Below, piece by piece: positions 9,700 through 18,284 of a stretch of 64,000 bases of DNA (position 1 is its first letter; each line of letters opens with the position of its first letter). The notes under the pieces were generated by a model. The model saw nothing but the letters and a program-made list of their open reading frames with translations, was not told where the DNA came from and ran no database searches. Both the position numbers and the translations under genes were made by a program. Origin of the DNA: Microtetraspora fusca (GTDB lineage: Bacteria > Actinomycetota > Actinomycetes > Streptosporangiales > Streptosporangiaceae); the NCBI RefSeq assembly GCF_001570365.1, contig NZ_BBYK01000068.1, positions 1 to 64,000 on the forward strand. Reading direction: 5' to 3'.

Positions 9700-11433
9700 T
9701 TGAACCGCAACTGCCTGATCAAGGACCCCATTGAGGGGGACCAGTCCGAGTGGCGCCGGAGCAGTGCAGTCTCGGCGAACGAGCGGCTGACCTTCCTGAA
9801 CGAGGCGAGCCGCCGCATCGGCAGCACGCTGGATCTCGTGGAGACGAGCCGCGAGCTCATGGACGTCGCCGTTCCGCGCTTCGCCGACACCGCGGAGGTC
9901 CTGATCCACGACCGGCTGGTCGTGGACGGCGAGTTCCCGTCCCGCGCGCTGGACGGCACGGCGCTGGTCCGGCGGATGGCCCTCGGCGTCGCCGCCGACG
10001 ATCCGCACGCGTGGGTGCGGGCCGTCCCGCTCGACGAGGTGACGGCCTATCCCCCGGAGCTTCCCCACGCCCAGTGCATGGCCACGGGCACGCCGCTCAT
10101 GTATCCCCACCTGGACGCCGAGACGGCGCGGCTGATCGGCGGCCGCCTGGACCGGGAGGGCGCCATCGCGGCGCTGCTCACCGGCACCTCATTCCTCGCC
10201 GTCCCGCTCAGCGCGCGCGGACGGGTGCTGGGGTGCGCGGTGTTCACCCGGCGGCCGGGCGGCCCGTCGTTCGATGAACAGGACGTCGCGGTGGCCGAGG
10301 AGCTGGCCGCGCGGACCGCCGTCTGCGTCGACAACGCCCTGCTGTACACGCGCGAGCGCCGGACCGCCCTGACGCTGCAGAGCAGCCTGCTGCCCGCCGA
10401 ACTGCCCCACCCGCTCGGCATGGAGATCGCCTCCAGGTACCTCCCGGCGAGCGACCTCATGGGCGTGGGCGGCGACTGGTACGACGTGATCCCCCTGCCC
10501 GGGTGCCGCTCCGCACTGGTCGTCGGCGACGTCATGGGGCACGGCACCAGGGCGGCCGCGACCATGGGCCAGCTCCGCACCGCCGCGCGCACCCTCGCCA
10601 GCCTGGACCTGCCTCCCGACGAGGTGCTCTTCCGGCTCAACCTGATGAGCCAGGACCTCGATCCGACGCAGATCGCCACCTGCGTGTACGCCGTGTACGA
10701 CCCGATCACGCGCAACTGCTCGATCGCGCGGGCCGGCCACGTGCCGCCGATCCTTCTCCATCCGGACCGGTCGACCGAGATCGTCGAGATGTCGCCGGGA
10801 CTGCCGCTCGGCATCGGCAGCGAGCCGCTGGAGACGCGGGAGCTGACACTTCCCGCGGGCAGCGTCCTCGCCCTCTACACGGACGGGCTGGTGGAGAGCA
10901 GACGGCGGGACATCGACGCGGGGATCATGGCGCTGCGCCACCTGCTCGCGGGACCGCTCCAAGACCTCGAGGACATGTGCGACCTGACCATCAACAGCCA
11001 GCGGCCCGGGCACGAGCGTGACGACATCGCCCTGCTGCTGGCCCGGGTCCGCGATCTCGACCCGGACGAGATGGCCTCCTTCCCTCTGTCGGACGATCCC
11101 CGATTCGTCCGCACGGCCCGCAGGTTCGTACGGAACACGCTGTCCGCGTGGGGTCTCACGAGCCTGGCCGACACCACCGAGCTGATCGTCAGCGAGATGG
11201 TCACCAACGCGCTCAAGCACGGGTGGCCGCCGATCGAGCTGCGCCTGCTGCGCGGCCGGACGCTGGTGTGCGAGGTCGCCGACGGTTCCTCGACTGCCCC
11301 GGCGCCGCGCTCGCCCACGCTGGACGACGACACCGGGCGCGGGCTGATGTTGATCAAGCGGTTCGCCTACCGCTGGGGAACGCGCCCCACTTCCCAGGGA
11401 AAGATCGTCTGGGTGGAGCAGCGCCTCCCCTGA
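9700..11433 (+). CDS. SpoIIE-type PP2C phosphatase with GAF and HATPase domains
   Basis: A 577-aa cytoplasmic three-domain signalling protein. A GAF-like sensor covers about residues 20-215, the PPM/SpoIIE phosphatase about 235-445 (metal motif GGDWYDV near 257, then GDVMGHG), and a C-terminal HATPase about 455-577 (ELIVSEMVTNALKHG, then DDTGRGLMLI). A phosphatase and a kinase-like domain in one chain imply control of a STAS anti-anti-sigma factor in both directions. No STAS gene is nearby. The start is TTG at 9700 with GGAGAG 7 bases upstream. The 160 bases upstream, after the tRNA terminator, presumably hold the promoter. Confidence 0.92.
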   Translation: MNRNCLIKDPIEGDQSEWRRSSAVSANERLTFLNEASRRIGSTLDLVETSRELMDVAVPRFADTAEVLIHDRLVVDGEFPSRALDGTALVRRMALGVAADDPHAWVRAVPLDEVTAYPPELPHAQCMATGTPLMYPHLDAETARLIGGRLDREGAIAALLTGTSFLAVPLSARGRVLGCAVFTRRPGGPSFDEQDVAVAEELAARTAVCVDNALLYTRERRTALTLQSSLLPAELPHPLGMEIASRYLPASDLMGVGGDWYDVIPLPGCRSALVVGDVMGHGTRAAATMGQLRTAARTLASLDLPPDEVLFRLNLMSQDLDPTQIATCVYAVYDPITRNCSIARAGHVPPILLHPDRSTEIVEMSPGLPLGIGSEPLETRELTLPAGSVLALYTDGLVESRRRDIDAGIMALRHLLAGPLQDLEDMCDLTINSQRPGHERDDIALLLARVRDLDPDEMASFPLSDDPRFVRTARRFVRNTLSAWGLTSLADTTELIVSEMVTNALKHGWPPIELRLLRGRTLVCEVADGSSTAPAPRSPTLDDDTGRGLMLIKRFAYRWGTRPTSQGKIVWVEQRLP

Positions 11434-11521
11434 ACGGGTTCTTGACCCGCTGTTTCCCCGTGCCGTCCGGCGTCGCGGGTATCTTCCCCGGAAACGCCTG
11501 CCGTACGGGGGGAGCGGTGGT

Positions 11522-12220
11522 GTGACCGACACGGACGTGCACGCCGAACTGCTCCGCCTGCGCCGGCAGCTGGCGGCGTCGGGCCGTCCCCGCCGTCACC
11601 TCGCGTCGGCGTTCGCGGCCCTCCTGATCGCCTTCGGGTGCGTGCTCGCGCCGCTCTCCATGGTCGCCGTGTGGACGGCGGGCGAGGTGTGGAGCGTGGA
11701 CGAGGCGGCCGCCGCGCTCGAACAGCGCGGGCTTCCGCTGGATCTCGACGTGAAGCTGGACCACGTCAGGAGCCTGGTGGACGAGAAGCTGCCGCGCCTG
11801 TCGCACAGCGCCGTCTACCAGGGCCTGTGGATCGACGCCGCCAGGGTGGCGCGCAAGGGGCTGCGCCTGATCACGACCGGCCGGCTCGCCTACACCTCGC
11901 TCGGCTGGATCCTTCCCGCGGCCTCGGCGATCCTGCTCGCCGCCGGCTTCCTGCTGGCGCCGAACCGCCGCAGGGCCGCGCTCGCGGCGGGACTGGGCAT
12001 CGCCGCCTGCACCCTCGCGCACGCGGCCGTGCTCTCGATCGCGCACGGGGTCTACATGAACACCGTGGCGTCGTACAAGCTCGATCTCGTGGCCGCCGAG
12101 CGGTACTTCGACACCATGACGCGGCTTCCCGACATCGGGCTGCGGGTCCTCATGGTCGCCGGCCTGCTCGTCGCGGCCGCCGCGAACTTCCCGCGAAGCG
12201 GCCGCCGCCGTACGCGCTGA
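11522..12220 (+). CDS. Hypothetical membrane protein with four predicted TM helices
   Basis: A 232-aa protein I do not recognise by family. A short basic N-terminus (to about 26) precedes hydrophobic segments at about 27-52, 126-147, 152-176 and 205-223. The region between the first two (about 53-125) is likely extracytoplasmic and carries charged helices (VWSVDEAAAAL..., LDVKLDHVRSLVDEKL). The C-terminus is arginine-rich. It begins with GTG 88 bases after the SpoIIE phosphatase gene on the same strand, so it may be co-transcribed. Third codon positions are strongly GC-rich, supporting a real gene. Confidence 0.75.
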   Translation: MTDTDVHAELLRLRRQLAASGRPRRHLASAFAALLIAFGCVLAPLSMVAVWTAGEVWSVDEAAAALEQRGLPLDLDVKLDHVRSLVDEKLPRLSHSAVYQGLWIDAARVARKGLRLITTGRLAYTSLGWILPAASAILLAAGFLLAPNRRRAALAAGLGIAACTLAHAAVLSIAHGVYMNTVASYKLDLVAAERYFDTMTRLPDIGLRVLMVAGLLVAAAANFPRSGRRRTR

Positions 12221-12279
12221 GCCCCGGTGGACGGTGGGGGTGCCGGAGCCGCCACCCACCGCCCCCCGAGGCCCGGCGG

Positions 12280-12357
12280 CTAGCGGCCGGTGGGCCGCTT
12301 GCCGTGGTTCGACTGCTTCTTCTTCCGTGCCTTCGACTTGCGCGCTCGCTTACCCAT
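12280..12357 (-). CDS. 50S ribosomal protein bL37, 25 aa
   Basis: A very short gene of 25 codons. The product starts MGKRARKSKARKKK and ends in the motif NHGKRPTGR; 12 of 25 residues are Lys or Arg. It matches, from memory, the tiny actinobacteria-specific large-subunit protein bL37 first seen in mycobacterial ribosome structures, which shares the basic body and an NHGKRPN-type end. A GGAAGG ribosome site sits about 9 bases upstream of the ATG at 12357. It lies alone on the minus strand between the membrane protein gene and the DeoR-galT operon. Confidence 0.85.
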   Translation of the reverse strand: MGKRARKSKARKKKQSNHGKRPTGR

Positions 12358-12508
12358 GCGGGAACCGCCTTCCGTCGTACGGCCAGTGCCCTCACTCTTC
12401 ATGAGGCGGCCTGCCTCGTACAGCGTCGCCGCTCATATCCCCAGGACCAAACAGGATTCCCCGAAGGACTGTGGCATAATTTGTTGGAATCTGTTGATTG
12501 GAGCGATG

Positions 12509-13315
12509 ATGCTGGCCCAGCTACGGCAGCAGGCGATCCTGGAGCGGATCCGCAGGACCGGCGGGGCGCGCGTCGCGGAGCTGGTCCAGGATCTCGGCGT
12601 CTCCGACATGACGATTCGGCGCGACCTGGAGGCGCTCGCCGATCGAGGGCTGGTCGAGAAGGTCCACGGAGGCGCCACGATCGCCGGCGCCGGATCGACG
12701 GAGGAACCGGGGTTCTCCGCCAAGTCGGCGCGACAGGAGGCCGAGAAGGAGGCCATCGCGCGCCGCGCCGCGCGCCTCGTGCGTCCGGGCAGCTCGGTCG
12801 CACTGTCAGCCGGTACGACGACGTGGACGGCGGCGCGGCACCTCGCCGACGTGCCCGAGCTGACCGTCATCACGAACTCGCTGAAGGTCGCGGACGTGTT
12901 TTACCGATCCGGGCGGGCGGACCAGACCGTGGTGCTGGTCGGCGGCGTACGCACCCCCTCGGACGCGCTGGTCGGCCCGGTCGCCGTGGCGGCGATTCGC
13001 TCGATGAACGTCGACGTGCTGCTCCTCGGCGTCCACGGGATGAGCGTCCGCGCCGGGTTCACCACGCCCAACCTGCTGGAGGCCGAGACCGACCGCGAGC
13101 TCGTCGGGTCGGCGCAGCGGCTGGTGGTCCTGGCCGACCACACCAAGTGGGGCACGATCGGCATCAGCACGATCGCCCACCTCGACCGGGCCGACGTCGT
13201 CGTGAGCGACACCGGCCTGCCCGCCGAGGCCGGCGCGGAACTGTCCGAGCGCGTGGGCGAGCTGCTGCTGGCCGATCCGTCCGAGCCCGATGACCGTGGG
13301 GAGCCCACCGCGTGA
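12509..13315 (+). CDS. DeoR-family sugar-operon repressor
   Basis: Transcriptional regulator of 268 aa. The N-terminal DeoR winged HTH (residues 5-57; QAILERIRRTGGARVAELVQ, VSDMTIRRDLEALADRGLVEKVHGGA) is followed by a DeoR C-terminal sensor domain of the sugar-phosphate isomerase-like fold (SVALSAGTTT, LLGVHGMS, DHTKWG). Two ATG codons are adjacent at 12506 and 12509; GGAG at 12500-12503 favours 12509. The stop overlaps the galT start (GTGA), so it probably controls galactose use. A CATAAT at about 12474-12479 is a possible -10 box. Confidence 0.92.
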   Translation: MLAQLRQQAILERIRRTGGARVAELVQDLGVSDMTIRRDLEALADRGLVEKVHGGATIAGAGSTEEPGFSAKSARQEAEKEAIARRAARLVRPGSSVALSAGTTTWTAARHLADVPELTVITNSLKVADVFYRSGRADQTVVLVGGVRTPSDALVGPVAVAAIRSMNVDVLLLGVHGMSVRAGFTTPNLLEAETDRELVGSAQRLVVLADHTKWGTIGISTIAHLDRADVVVSDTGLPAEAGAELSERVGELLLADPSEPDDRGEPTA

Positions 13316-14373
13316 AGCGCACGATCACGCACCTGGCCGACGGGCGGGAGCTGTTCTATTACGACCGGCGCGACGACGCCGACCGCGCCGCCCTGGACCC
13401 GCGCGACCTGCCGTCGCGCCCGCTCGCCTCGCAGATGCGCTACGACCCGCTCATGGACGAGTGGATCGCGATCGCCGGGCACCGCCAGACCAGGACCCAC
13501 CTGCCGGCCGCCGACGAGTGTCCGCTCTGTGCGGCGCACACCGCCTCGGAGATCCCCTCGGACTACGACGTCGCGGTCTTCGAGAACCGCTTCCCCTCGT
13601 TCAGCTTCGCGGAGGGCGACTTTCCCGATCCCGGCGGGCTGAGCGCGGCGCGGCCCGGCGTCGGGCGGTGCGAGGTGGTCTGCTTCACCTCCGACCACGA
13701 CGCGTCCTTCTCCTCGCTCGCTCCGGACCAGGTGGAGCTCGTCCTCGCCGCGTGGGCCGACCGCACCGCCGAGCTGTCCGCCCTGCCGGGGGTGGAGCAA
13801 GTCTTCTGCTTCGAGAACAGGGGCGCGGAGATCGGCATCACCCTCCCCCACCCGCACGGCCAGATCTACGCCTATCCGTACGTGACGCCGCGTACCCGGC
13901 ACATGCTCGACGTCGCGGCGCGGCACCGGGGCGGCAACCTCTTCGCGGACGTGCTGGCCGCCGAGCGGAAGGGGCCCCGGGTGGTGGCGGCCAACGAGCA
14001 CTGGACCGCGTTCGTCCCGGCCGCCGCCCGTTATCCGTTCGAGGTCCACGTCTATCCGCATCGGCGGGTGCCGGACCTGCCCTCCCTGAACGCTAACGAG
14101 CGCGCCGCCTTCGGGCCGCTCTACACGGGGGTGCTGCGGCGGCTCGACGGGCTGTTCGGGGTGGCCATGCCGTACGTGGCGGCCTGGCACCAGGCGCCCG
14201 TGAGGTACCGGCGGGATCTGGCCTACCTCCACCTCCAGCTCTTCAGCGTCCGGAGGGCGCCGGACAAGCTGAAGTATCTGGCCGGGTCGGAGTCGGCGAT
14301 GGGAGCGTTCGTCAACGACGTGGCACCCGAGGAGGCCGCCCGGATGCTCCGCGAATCCGCGGTAACGACTTGA
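13312..14373 (+). CDS. galT: Galactose-1-phosphate uridylyltransferase
   Basis: Leloir pathway enzyme that exchanges UMP between UDP-glucose and galactose-1-phosphate. The 353-aa protein has the catalytic HPHGQ motif in LPHPHGQIYAYP at about 180-190, a possible zinc-binding pair C70/C73 (DECPLC), and the C-terminal FEVHVYPHRR segment. The GTG start at 13312 overlaps the DeoR gene stop by 4 bases. Unusually, neither galE nor galK follows; the next unit is a c-di-AMP riboswitch gene, so the rest of the pathway must be elsewhere. Confidence 0.96.
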   Translation: MKRTITHLADGRELFYYDRRDDADRAALDPRDLPSRPLASQMRYDPLMDEWIAIAGHRQTRTHLPAADECPLCAAHTASEIPSDYDVAVFENRFPSFSFAEGDFPDPGGLSAARPGVGRCEVVCFTSDHDASFSSLAPDQVELVLAAWADRTAELSALPGVEQVFCFENRGAEIGITLPHPHGQIYAYPYVTPRTRHMLDVAARHRGGNLFADVLAAERKGPRVVAANEHWTAFVPAAARYPFEVHVYPHRRVPDLPSLNANERAAFGPLYTGVLRRLDGLFGVAMPYVAAWHQAPVRYRRDLAYLHLQLFSVRRAPDKLKYLAGSESAMGAFVNDVAPEEAARMLRESAVTT

Positions 14374-14436
14374 TCTCTAATCTATTGCAACTTTAATTAG
14401 CGCAAATCCATCCTTTACCACTACTATCCATCGCAC

Positions 14437-14606
14437 CGGTGGTCACCGCCGGTGCGCCTAATCCCGGGCGCCTCGCCCGGGAGCCGGGGACCCACGACCT
14501 TGTGGCGATCCGTCCTCGTACGGGATGGACGCCGAGCACCTGGGGTGAAGGCACGCATGTGCCCGGACTTCTCCAGTCCGAACCCGTCAGCTAACCCGGC
14601 CGGCAG
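14437..14606 (+). promoter_or_regulatory. c-di-AMP riboswitch (ydaO/yuaA class)
   Basis: The leader carries the conserved blocks of the ydaO aptamer in order: CACCGCCGGTGCG, then CCTAATCCCGGGCG with its paired GCCCGGGA, then GCCGGGGACCCAC, then CCTGGGGTGAAGGC, then AGTCCGAACCCGTCAGCTAACC. This riboswitch senses cyclic di-AMP and in actinomycetes sits ahead of cell-wall hydrolase and resuscitation-factor genes. The next gene encodes a secreted coiled-coil protein, matching that pattern. A 60-base AT-rich stretch just before it (14374-14433) probably holds the promoter. Confidence 0.92.
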
Positions 14607-14623
14607 ATGGAGAGGAGTGGGCT

Positions 14624-15574
14624 CTGCCCCGCGCGTTTCCGGCGGCCGCGGCCGCGCTGACCGCCGCCGCACTCGTCTTCGGTACGGCGTCGGCCGTCGA
14701 TGCCGCTCCCAAGCCGAGCGAGACCCAGCTCAAGAAACAGCTCGCCGACCTGCGCAAGAAGGTCGACAAACTGATCGCCGATTACAACGCCAAGCGGGTC
14801 GAGCTCGCCAAGGCCCAGGAGTCGCAGAAGGCGGCCAAGGATCGGCTGGCCAGGGCCGAGAGCGACTTCGAGGCCGCGCGGCGGGAGATGGTCAGCCTCG
14901 CGGGCCTCCGCTACCAGACGAACGACCTCGGCCTGTTCGGCACCCCCGACCTGCAGGGGGCGGCCGTGCTGGCCCAGCTCCAGGACGAGCAGGCCGTCGT
15001 GGTCTCGCGGTTCGCCACGCTCAAGACGGAGCGCAAGGCCGCGGCGGACGCGGCCGCCACCCTGATCGCGGAGATCAAGACGCGGTCGGAGGAGGTCGCC
15101 CGGCAGCGCAAGGACGCCGAGAAGCTGATCGACGACATCAAGGCCAAGCTCGACCAGCTCGTGCCGGTCGCGCCGGGCAGACTCTCCGGCGGCGGCTGGG
15201 CTCCGGAGCTGCCCTCGGGCAGCGACAACATCACGCCGCGGACCCGGCTGATGAAGGACCAGATCAGCAAGAACTTCGACCTGAAGTTCGCGGTCGGCTG
15301 CTACCGGGCCGAGAACGACGGCGGCGAGCATCCTCTCGGCCGCGCCTGCGACTTCATGATGAGTTCCGGCGGCACCATGCCGATCTCGAGCATGAAGGCC
15401 CTGGGCGACAGCATCGCCGCCTGGGCCATCAAGAACGGCCCCAAGCTGGGTGTCAAGTACGTGATCTGGCAGCAGCGGATCTACAACCTCGGCAGCCCCG
15501 GCTGGCGGGCGATGTCAAACCGCGGCGGCATCACCGCCAACCACTACGACCACGTGCACATCTCGATGTACTGA
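14624..15574 (+). CDS. Secreted coiled-coil protein with C-terminal M15-like wall domain, under c-di-AMP control
   Basis: No ATG, GTG or TTG in this frame fits the start. The best start is CTG at 14624, 6 bases after AGGAG, giving 316 aa that open with PRAFPAAAAALTAAALVFGTASAVDA, a short but plausible signal peptide. Residues about 30-190 are Lys/Glu/Ala-rich helices likely to form a coiled coil. The last ~110 residues (DLKFAVGCYRAEN...HPLGRACDFMM...ITANHYDHVHISMY) resemble the ARB_07466-like domain, a D-Ala-D-Ala peptidase (VanY/M15) relative with an H..D and H.H pattern. Likely an extracellular peptidoglycan-binding or hydrolysing protein. The 60-odd-residue hydrophobic/Ala-rich leader codons are GC3-rich like the rest, so the upstream extension is coding. 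Confidence 0.8.
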   Translation: MPRAFPAAAAALTAAALVFGTASAVDAAPKPSETQLKKQLADLRKKVDKLIADYNAKRVELAKAQESQKAAKDRLARAESDFEAARREMVSLAGLRYQTNDLGLFGTPDLQGAAVLAQLQDEQAVVVSRFATLKTERKAAADAAATLIAEIKTRSEEVARQRKDAEKLIDDIKAKLDQLVPVAPGRLSGGGWAPELPSGSDNITPRTRLMKDQISKNFDLKFAVGCYRAENDGGEHPLGRACDFMMSSGGTMPISSMKALGDSIAAWAIKNGPKLGVKYVIWQQRIYNLGSPGWRAMSNRGGITANHYDHVHISMY

Positions 15575-15601
15575 AGCCATCCGCCCCACCCCCCGCGATC
15601 G

Positions 15602-15644
15602 CGCGGGCGGGCGCGCCCCCGCCCCCGGGGCGCGCCCGCCCGCG
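15602..15644. terminator. Bidirectional terminator
   Basis: Perfect 18-bp GC-rich stem (CGCGGGCGGGCGCGCCCC / GGGGCGCGCCCGCCCGCG) with a 7-base loop between the convergent secreted-protein and site-2-protease genes. Confidence 0.85.
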
Positions 15645-15667
15645 TGATCAACACCGGGACGCGGCGG

Positions 15668-16972
15668 TCAGCCGGACAGGCGGATCGGGTTCACCAGGTC
15701 GGCGTAGACCAGCAGGCCGCCCATGACCAGCAGCAGGGCCGCCATGGCGTACGTGAGCGGCAGCGCCTTGGCGACGTCCACGTACCCGGGCATGGGGCGC
15801 CGGCTGATCCGCGCAATGCCGCGCTTGAGCCCCTCCCAGAGACCGCCCGCGATGTGTCCGCCGTCGAGCGGGAGCAGCGGGATGAGGTTGAACATGCCGA
15901 CCGCGAGGTTCAGGCTCGCGAGCAGGTTGATGAAGAAGATGATCTTGTTTTCCAGCGGGGCCGACGACGCGGCGATCTCGCCGCCGATCCGGCCCGCGCC
16001 GACGATGCCGACCGGCCCGTTCGGGTCGCGCTTCTCACCCGAGAAGGCCGCGTGCCAGACGCCCACCATCTTCTTGGGGATGTTGACCATGGCGCTGGCG
16101 GTGCGCTGGGTGAAGTCCCACATCTGCCCGACGACGTAGCCCGGGCCCTGCTTCTCGATCACGACCGTCGGTGCGACGCCGAGGAAACCGACGTTCTTCT
16201 CGATCTTGTCCGGGTCGTCGACGGACGGGCGGTCCTGCGCGATCAGGTCCACCGCGACAGTGATCTCCTTGCCGCCCCGGACCACGCCCAGGTCTGTACG
16301 GCCGGCCCCGTGCGCGCGGATCCGCGCCGTGGCCGCCTCCCACGAGTCGACCCGCGTGCCGCCGACGGCGACGATGCGGTCGCCCGGAAGCAGCCCGGCC
16401 TTGGCCGCCGGAGTGGGCGGGTCCCCGGCGCGGCACTCGCGCTGCTCGACCTGGGTGGCCGGCACCACGCACTGGGACACCGTGGAGACGACCGGCTTGG
16501 ACACGGCAACGCCGAAGGCCATGAAAACGACCGAGAACAGCGCGAAGGCCAGGACGAAGTTCATCGCCGGCCCGCCGAACATGATGATGACCTTCTGCCA
16601 CCACGGTTTGCGGTAGAAGACGCGGTCCTCGTCGCCGGGGCGGATCTCCTCGGAGGCGACGGCCCTGGCGTTCTCGATGAGGCCCTGCCACGGACCGGTC
16701 GAGACGCTGCGCAGCTTGGTCGGATCGTCACTCGGCCGCGGGGGCAGCATGCCGATCATGCGGATGTAGCCGCCGAAGGGCAGCCACTTCACGCCGTACT
16801 CGGTCTCGCCGCGCTTTCGCGACCACAGCGTGGGGCCGAAGCCCACCATGTACTGCGTCACGCGTACGCCGAAGAGCTTGGCGGGGACGAGGTGCCCGAT
16901 CTCGTGCAACGCGATGGAGAGGAGAAGGCCCGCGAAAAGGACCAGGAATCCGGCTAAGAACAGCCAGTTCAT
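15668..16972 (-). CDS. Site-2 protease (M50 family, Rip1/RseP-like)
   Basis: Intramembrane zinc metalloprotease of 434 aa that cleaves anti-sigma factors or other membrane proteins within the bilayer. The first TM helix holds the zinc motif HEIGH at 23-27. A PDZ domain lies at about 190-270 (PAAKAGLLPGDRIVAVGGTRV), and the second metal motif NLIPLLPLDGGHI is in a late TM helix. The mycobacterial homologue Rip1 regulates cell-envelope genes. It usually neighbours dxr and ispG; here its upstream neighbour is a SpoIIE phosphatase and neither dxr nor ispG is visible. Confidence 0.95.
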   Translation of the reverse strand: MNWLFLAGFLVLFAGLLLSIALHEIGHLVPAKLFGVRVTQYMVGFGPTLWSRKRGETEYGVKWLPFGGYIRMIGMLPPRPSDDPTKLRSVSTGPWQGLIENARAVASEEIRPGDEDRVFYRKPWWQKVIIMFGGPAMNFVLAFALFSVVFMAFGVAVSKPVVSTVSQCVVPATQVEQRECRAGDPPTPAAKAGLLPGDRIVAVGGTRVDSWEAATARIRAHGAGRTDLGVVRGGKEITVAVDLIAQDRPSVDDPDKIEKNVGFLGVAPTVVIEKQGPGYVVGQMWDFTQRTASAMVNIPKKMVGVWHAAFSGEKRDPNGPVGIVGAGRIGGEIAASSAPLENKIIFFINLLASLNLAVGMFNLIPLLPLDGGHIAGGLWEGLKRGIARISRRPMPGYVDVAKALPLTYAMAALLLVMGGLLVYADLVNPIRLSG

Positions 16973-17047
16973 CAGCGCGTACCCCCGTGGAGGAGAAGTG
17001 TCTTTCCGTGCGTTGCCCGTGTCGAGCGTAACCCACCGTTCAGTGGC

Positions 17048-18163
17048 TCATGGGCGCCAGATCAGAACGAGGGCGCAGTCGTCGTTGTGCCCCGCGGACA
17101 TGGAGTTGACGATCTGCCGGGCGCCCTCCCGGTATCCGGTGGGCAGCAGCCGCCGCTCGGCCTCGCCCAGCAGACGGTCGAGCCCTGCGTCGATGTCACG
17201 TCCCGGCTGCTCGATAAGGCCGTCGGTGTAGAGCATCAGGGCGTCGCCCTTGCGCAGCACGCCGGTGTCGGGCTCGCAGTGCAGGTCGGGCACGACGCCG
17301 AGCACCACGCCCTTCGCCGTGGCGACGTGCCAGGTGCCCGTGCCGGCGTCGAACTTGACGACGGGCGGGTGTCCCGCCGAGGTGATGACGTACTCACCCG
17401 TGGACAGGTCGAGACTCAGGTGGGCGGCCGTGACGAATCCCTCGTCGCCGCGCTGCCGGTGCAGGTAGGAGTTGCACGCGTGCAGGAAGTCGTCCACCGA
17501 GCCGAGCAGCCCGCCGAAGGTCCCGGAGAGCATCAGCGCTCGAGTGCCGGCGTCCACGCCCTTGCCCGAGACGTCGACGACCGCGATCTCCACACGGTCG
17601 CCCTGCCGTACGGACACCACGAAGTCGCCCCCGAAGGAGGAGCCTCCGGCCTGCTTGAGCACCACCTTGCCGCCCCAGTGCTTGGGGAGGTGCGGCAACT
17701 CGCTCTGGCGTTTGAGCCGGTCGCGCAGCTCCAGCAGCATCGCGTCGCCGCGCAGGCCCTGCACGCCGAGCTTGGCGCGCGTACGGGCCATGATCCAGGC
17801 GAGCGCGGCGGTGAAGGCGACGGTGATGATCAACCCCGGCCCGAGCCGCATGACGCCTCCGGCCACGGCCATGTAGAGGAGAGACGCGACGACCGCGCAG
17901 AGCAGGATGGCCAGGCTGCGCAGCCGGAGCTGGAGGCCGCCGATGAGCATCAGGGGCACCAGCAGGGCGGGTGAGAACCAGTGATCGGACACCTGGATGT
18001 CGAGCACGCCGACGAGCAGCGTGGCGACGACCAGGATGATCAGGCGATGGCGATCCTTCGACGAACTCTTCCTTACCAATCGGACAAGCGGCACCAGAAG
18101 CGGCACACGCACCAGCAGAGCACGGAGCCGTGGAGGGATGAGCGGCGTCCGACGGGAACTCAT
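17048..18163 (-). CDS. Membrane-anchored SpoIIE-type PP2C phosphatase
   Basis: A 371-aa protein. Basic N-terminus, then hydrophobic segments between about residues 38 and 118 that could form four TM helices (LIILVVATLLVGVL, WFSPALLVPLMLIGG, LAILLCAVVASLLYMAVAG, GLIITVAFTAALAWIMA). The PPM/SpoIIE domain covers about 150-370 (GGDFVVSV, VVDVSGKGVDAGTRAL, LMLYTDGLIEQPG, GHNDDCALVLI). It probably dephosphorylates a STAS regulator in response to a membrane signal. The start is ATG at 18163. It ends 75 bases before the site-2 protease gene on the same strand. Confidence 0.92.
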   Translation of the reverse strand: MSSRRTPLIPPRLRALLVRVPLLVPLVRLVRKSSSKDRHRLIILVVATLLVGVLDIQVSDHWFSPALLVPLMLIGGLQLRLRSLAILLCAVVASLLYMAVAGGVMRLGPGLIITVAFTAALAWIMARTRAKLGVQGLRGDAMLLELRDRLKRQSELPHLPKHWGGKVVLKQAGGSSFGGDFVVSVRQGDRVEIAVVDVSGKGVDAGTRALMLSGTFGGLLGSVDDFLHACNSYLHRQRGDEGFVTAAHLSLDLSTGEYVITSAGHPPVVKFDAGTGTWHVATAKGVVLGVVPDLHCEPDTGVLRKGDALMLYTDGLIEQPGRDIDAGLDRLLGEAERRLLPTGYREGARQIVNSMSAGHNDDCALVLIWRP

Positions 18164-18284
18164 GATGACCTCGACTGTATCCGCCCGCCGCCGGTGAGGG
18201 CAGCCACTTGACCAAGGCCTAGATCACCGAGGACCGAGGGTTATTCGCTGGCCTCCGACCTTTACACGCTTCTACTGTGAGCGG

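Noticed and set aside
13312-14373. Complete gal operon
   Set aside because: Only the regulator and galT are present; galE and galK are absent.
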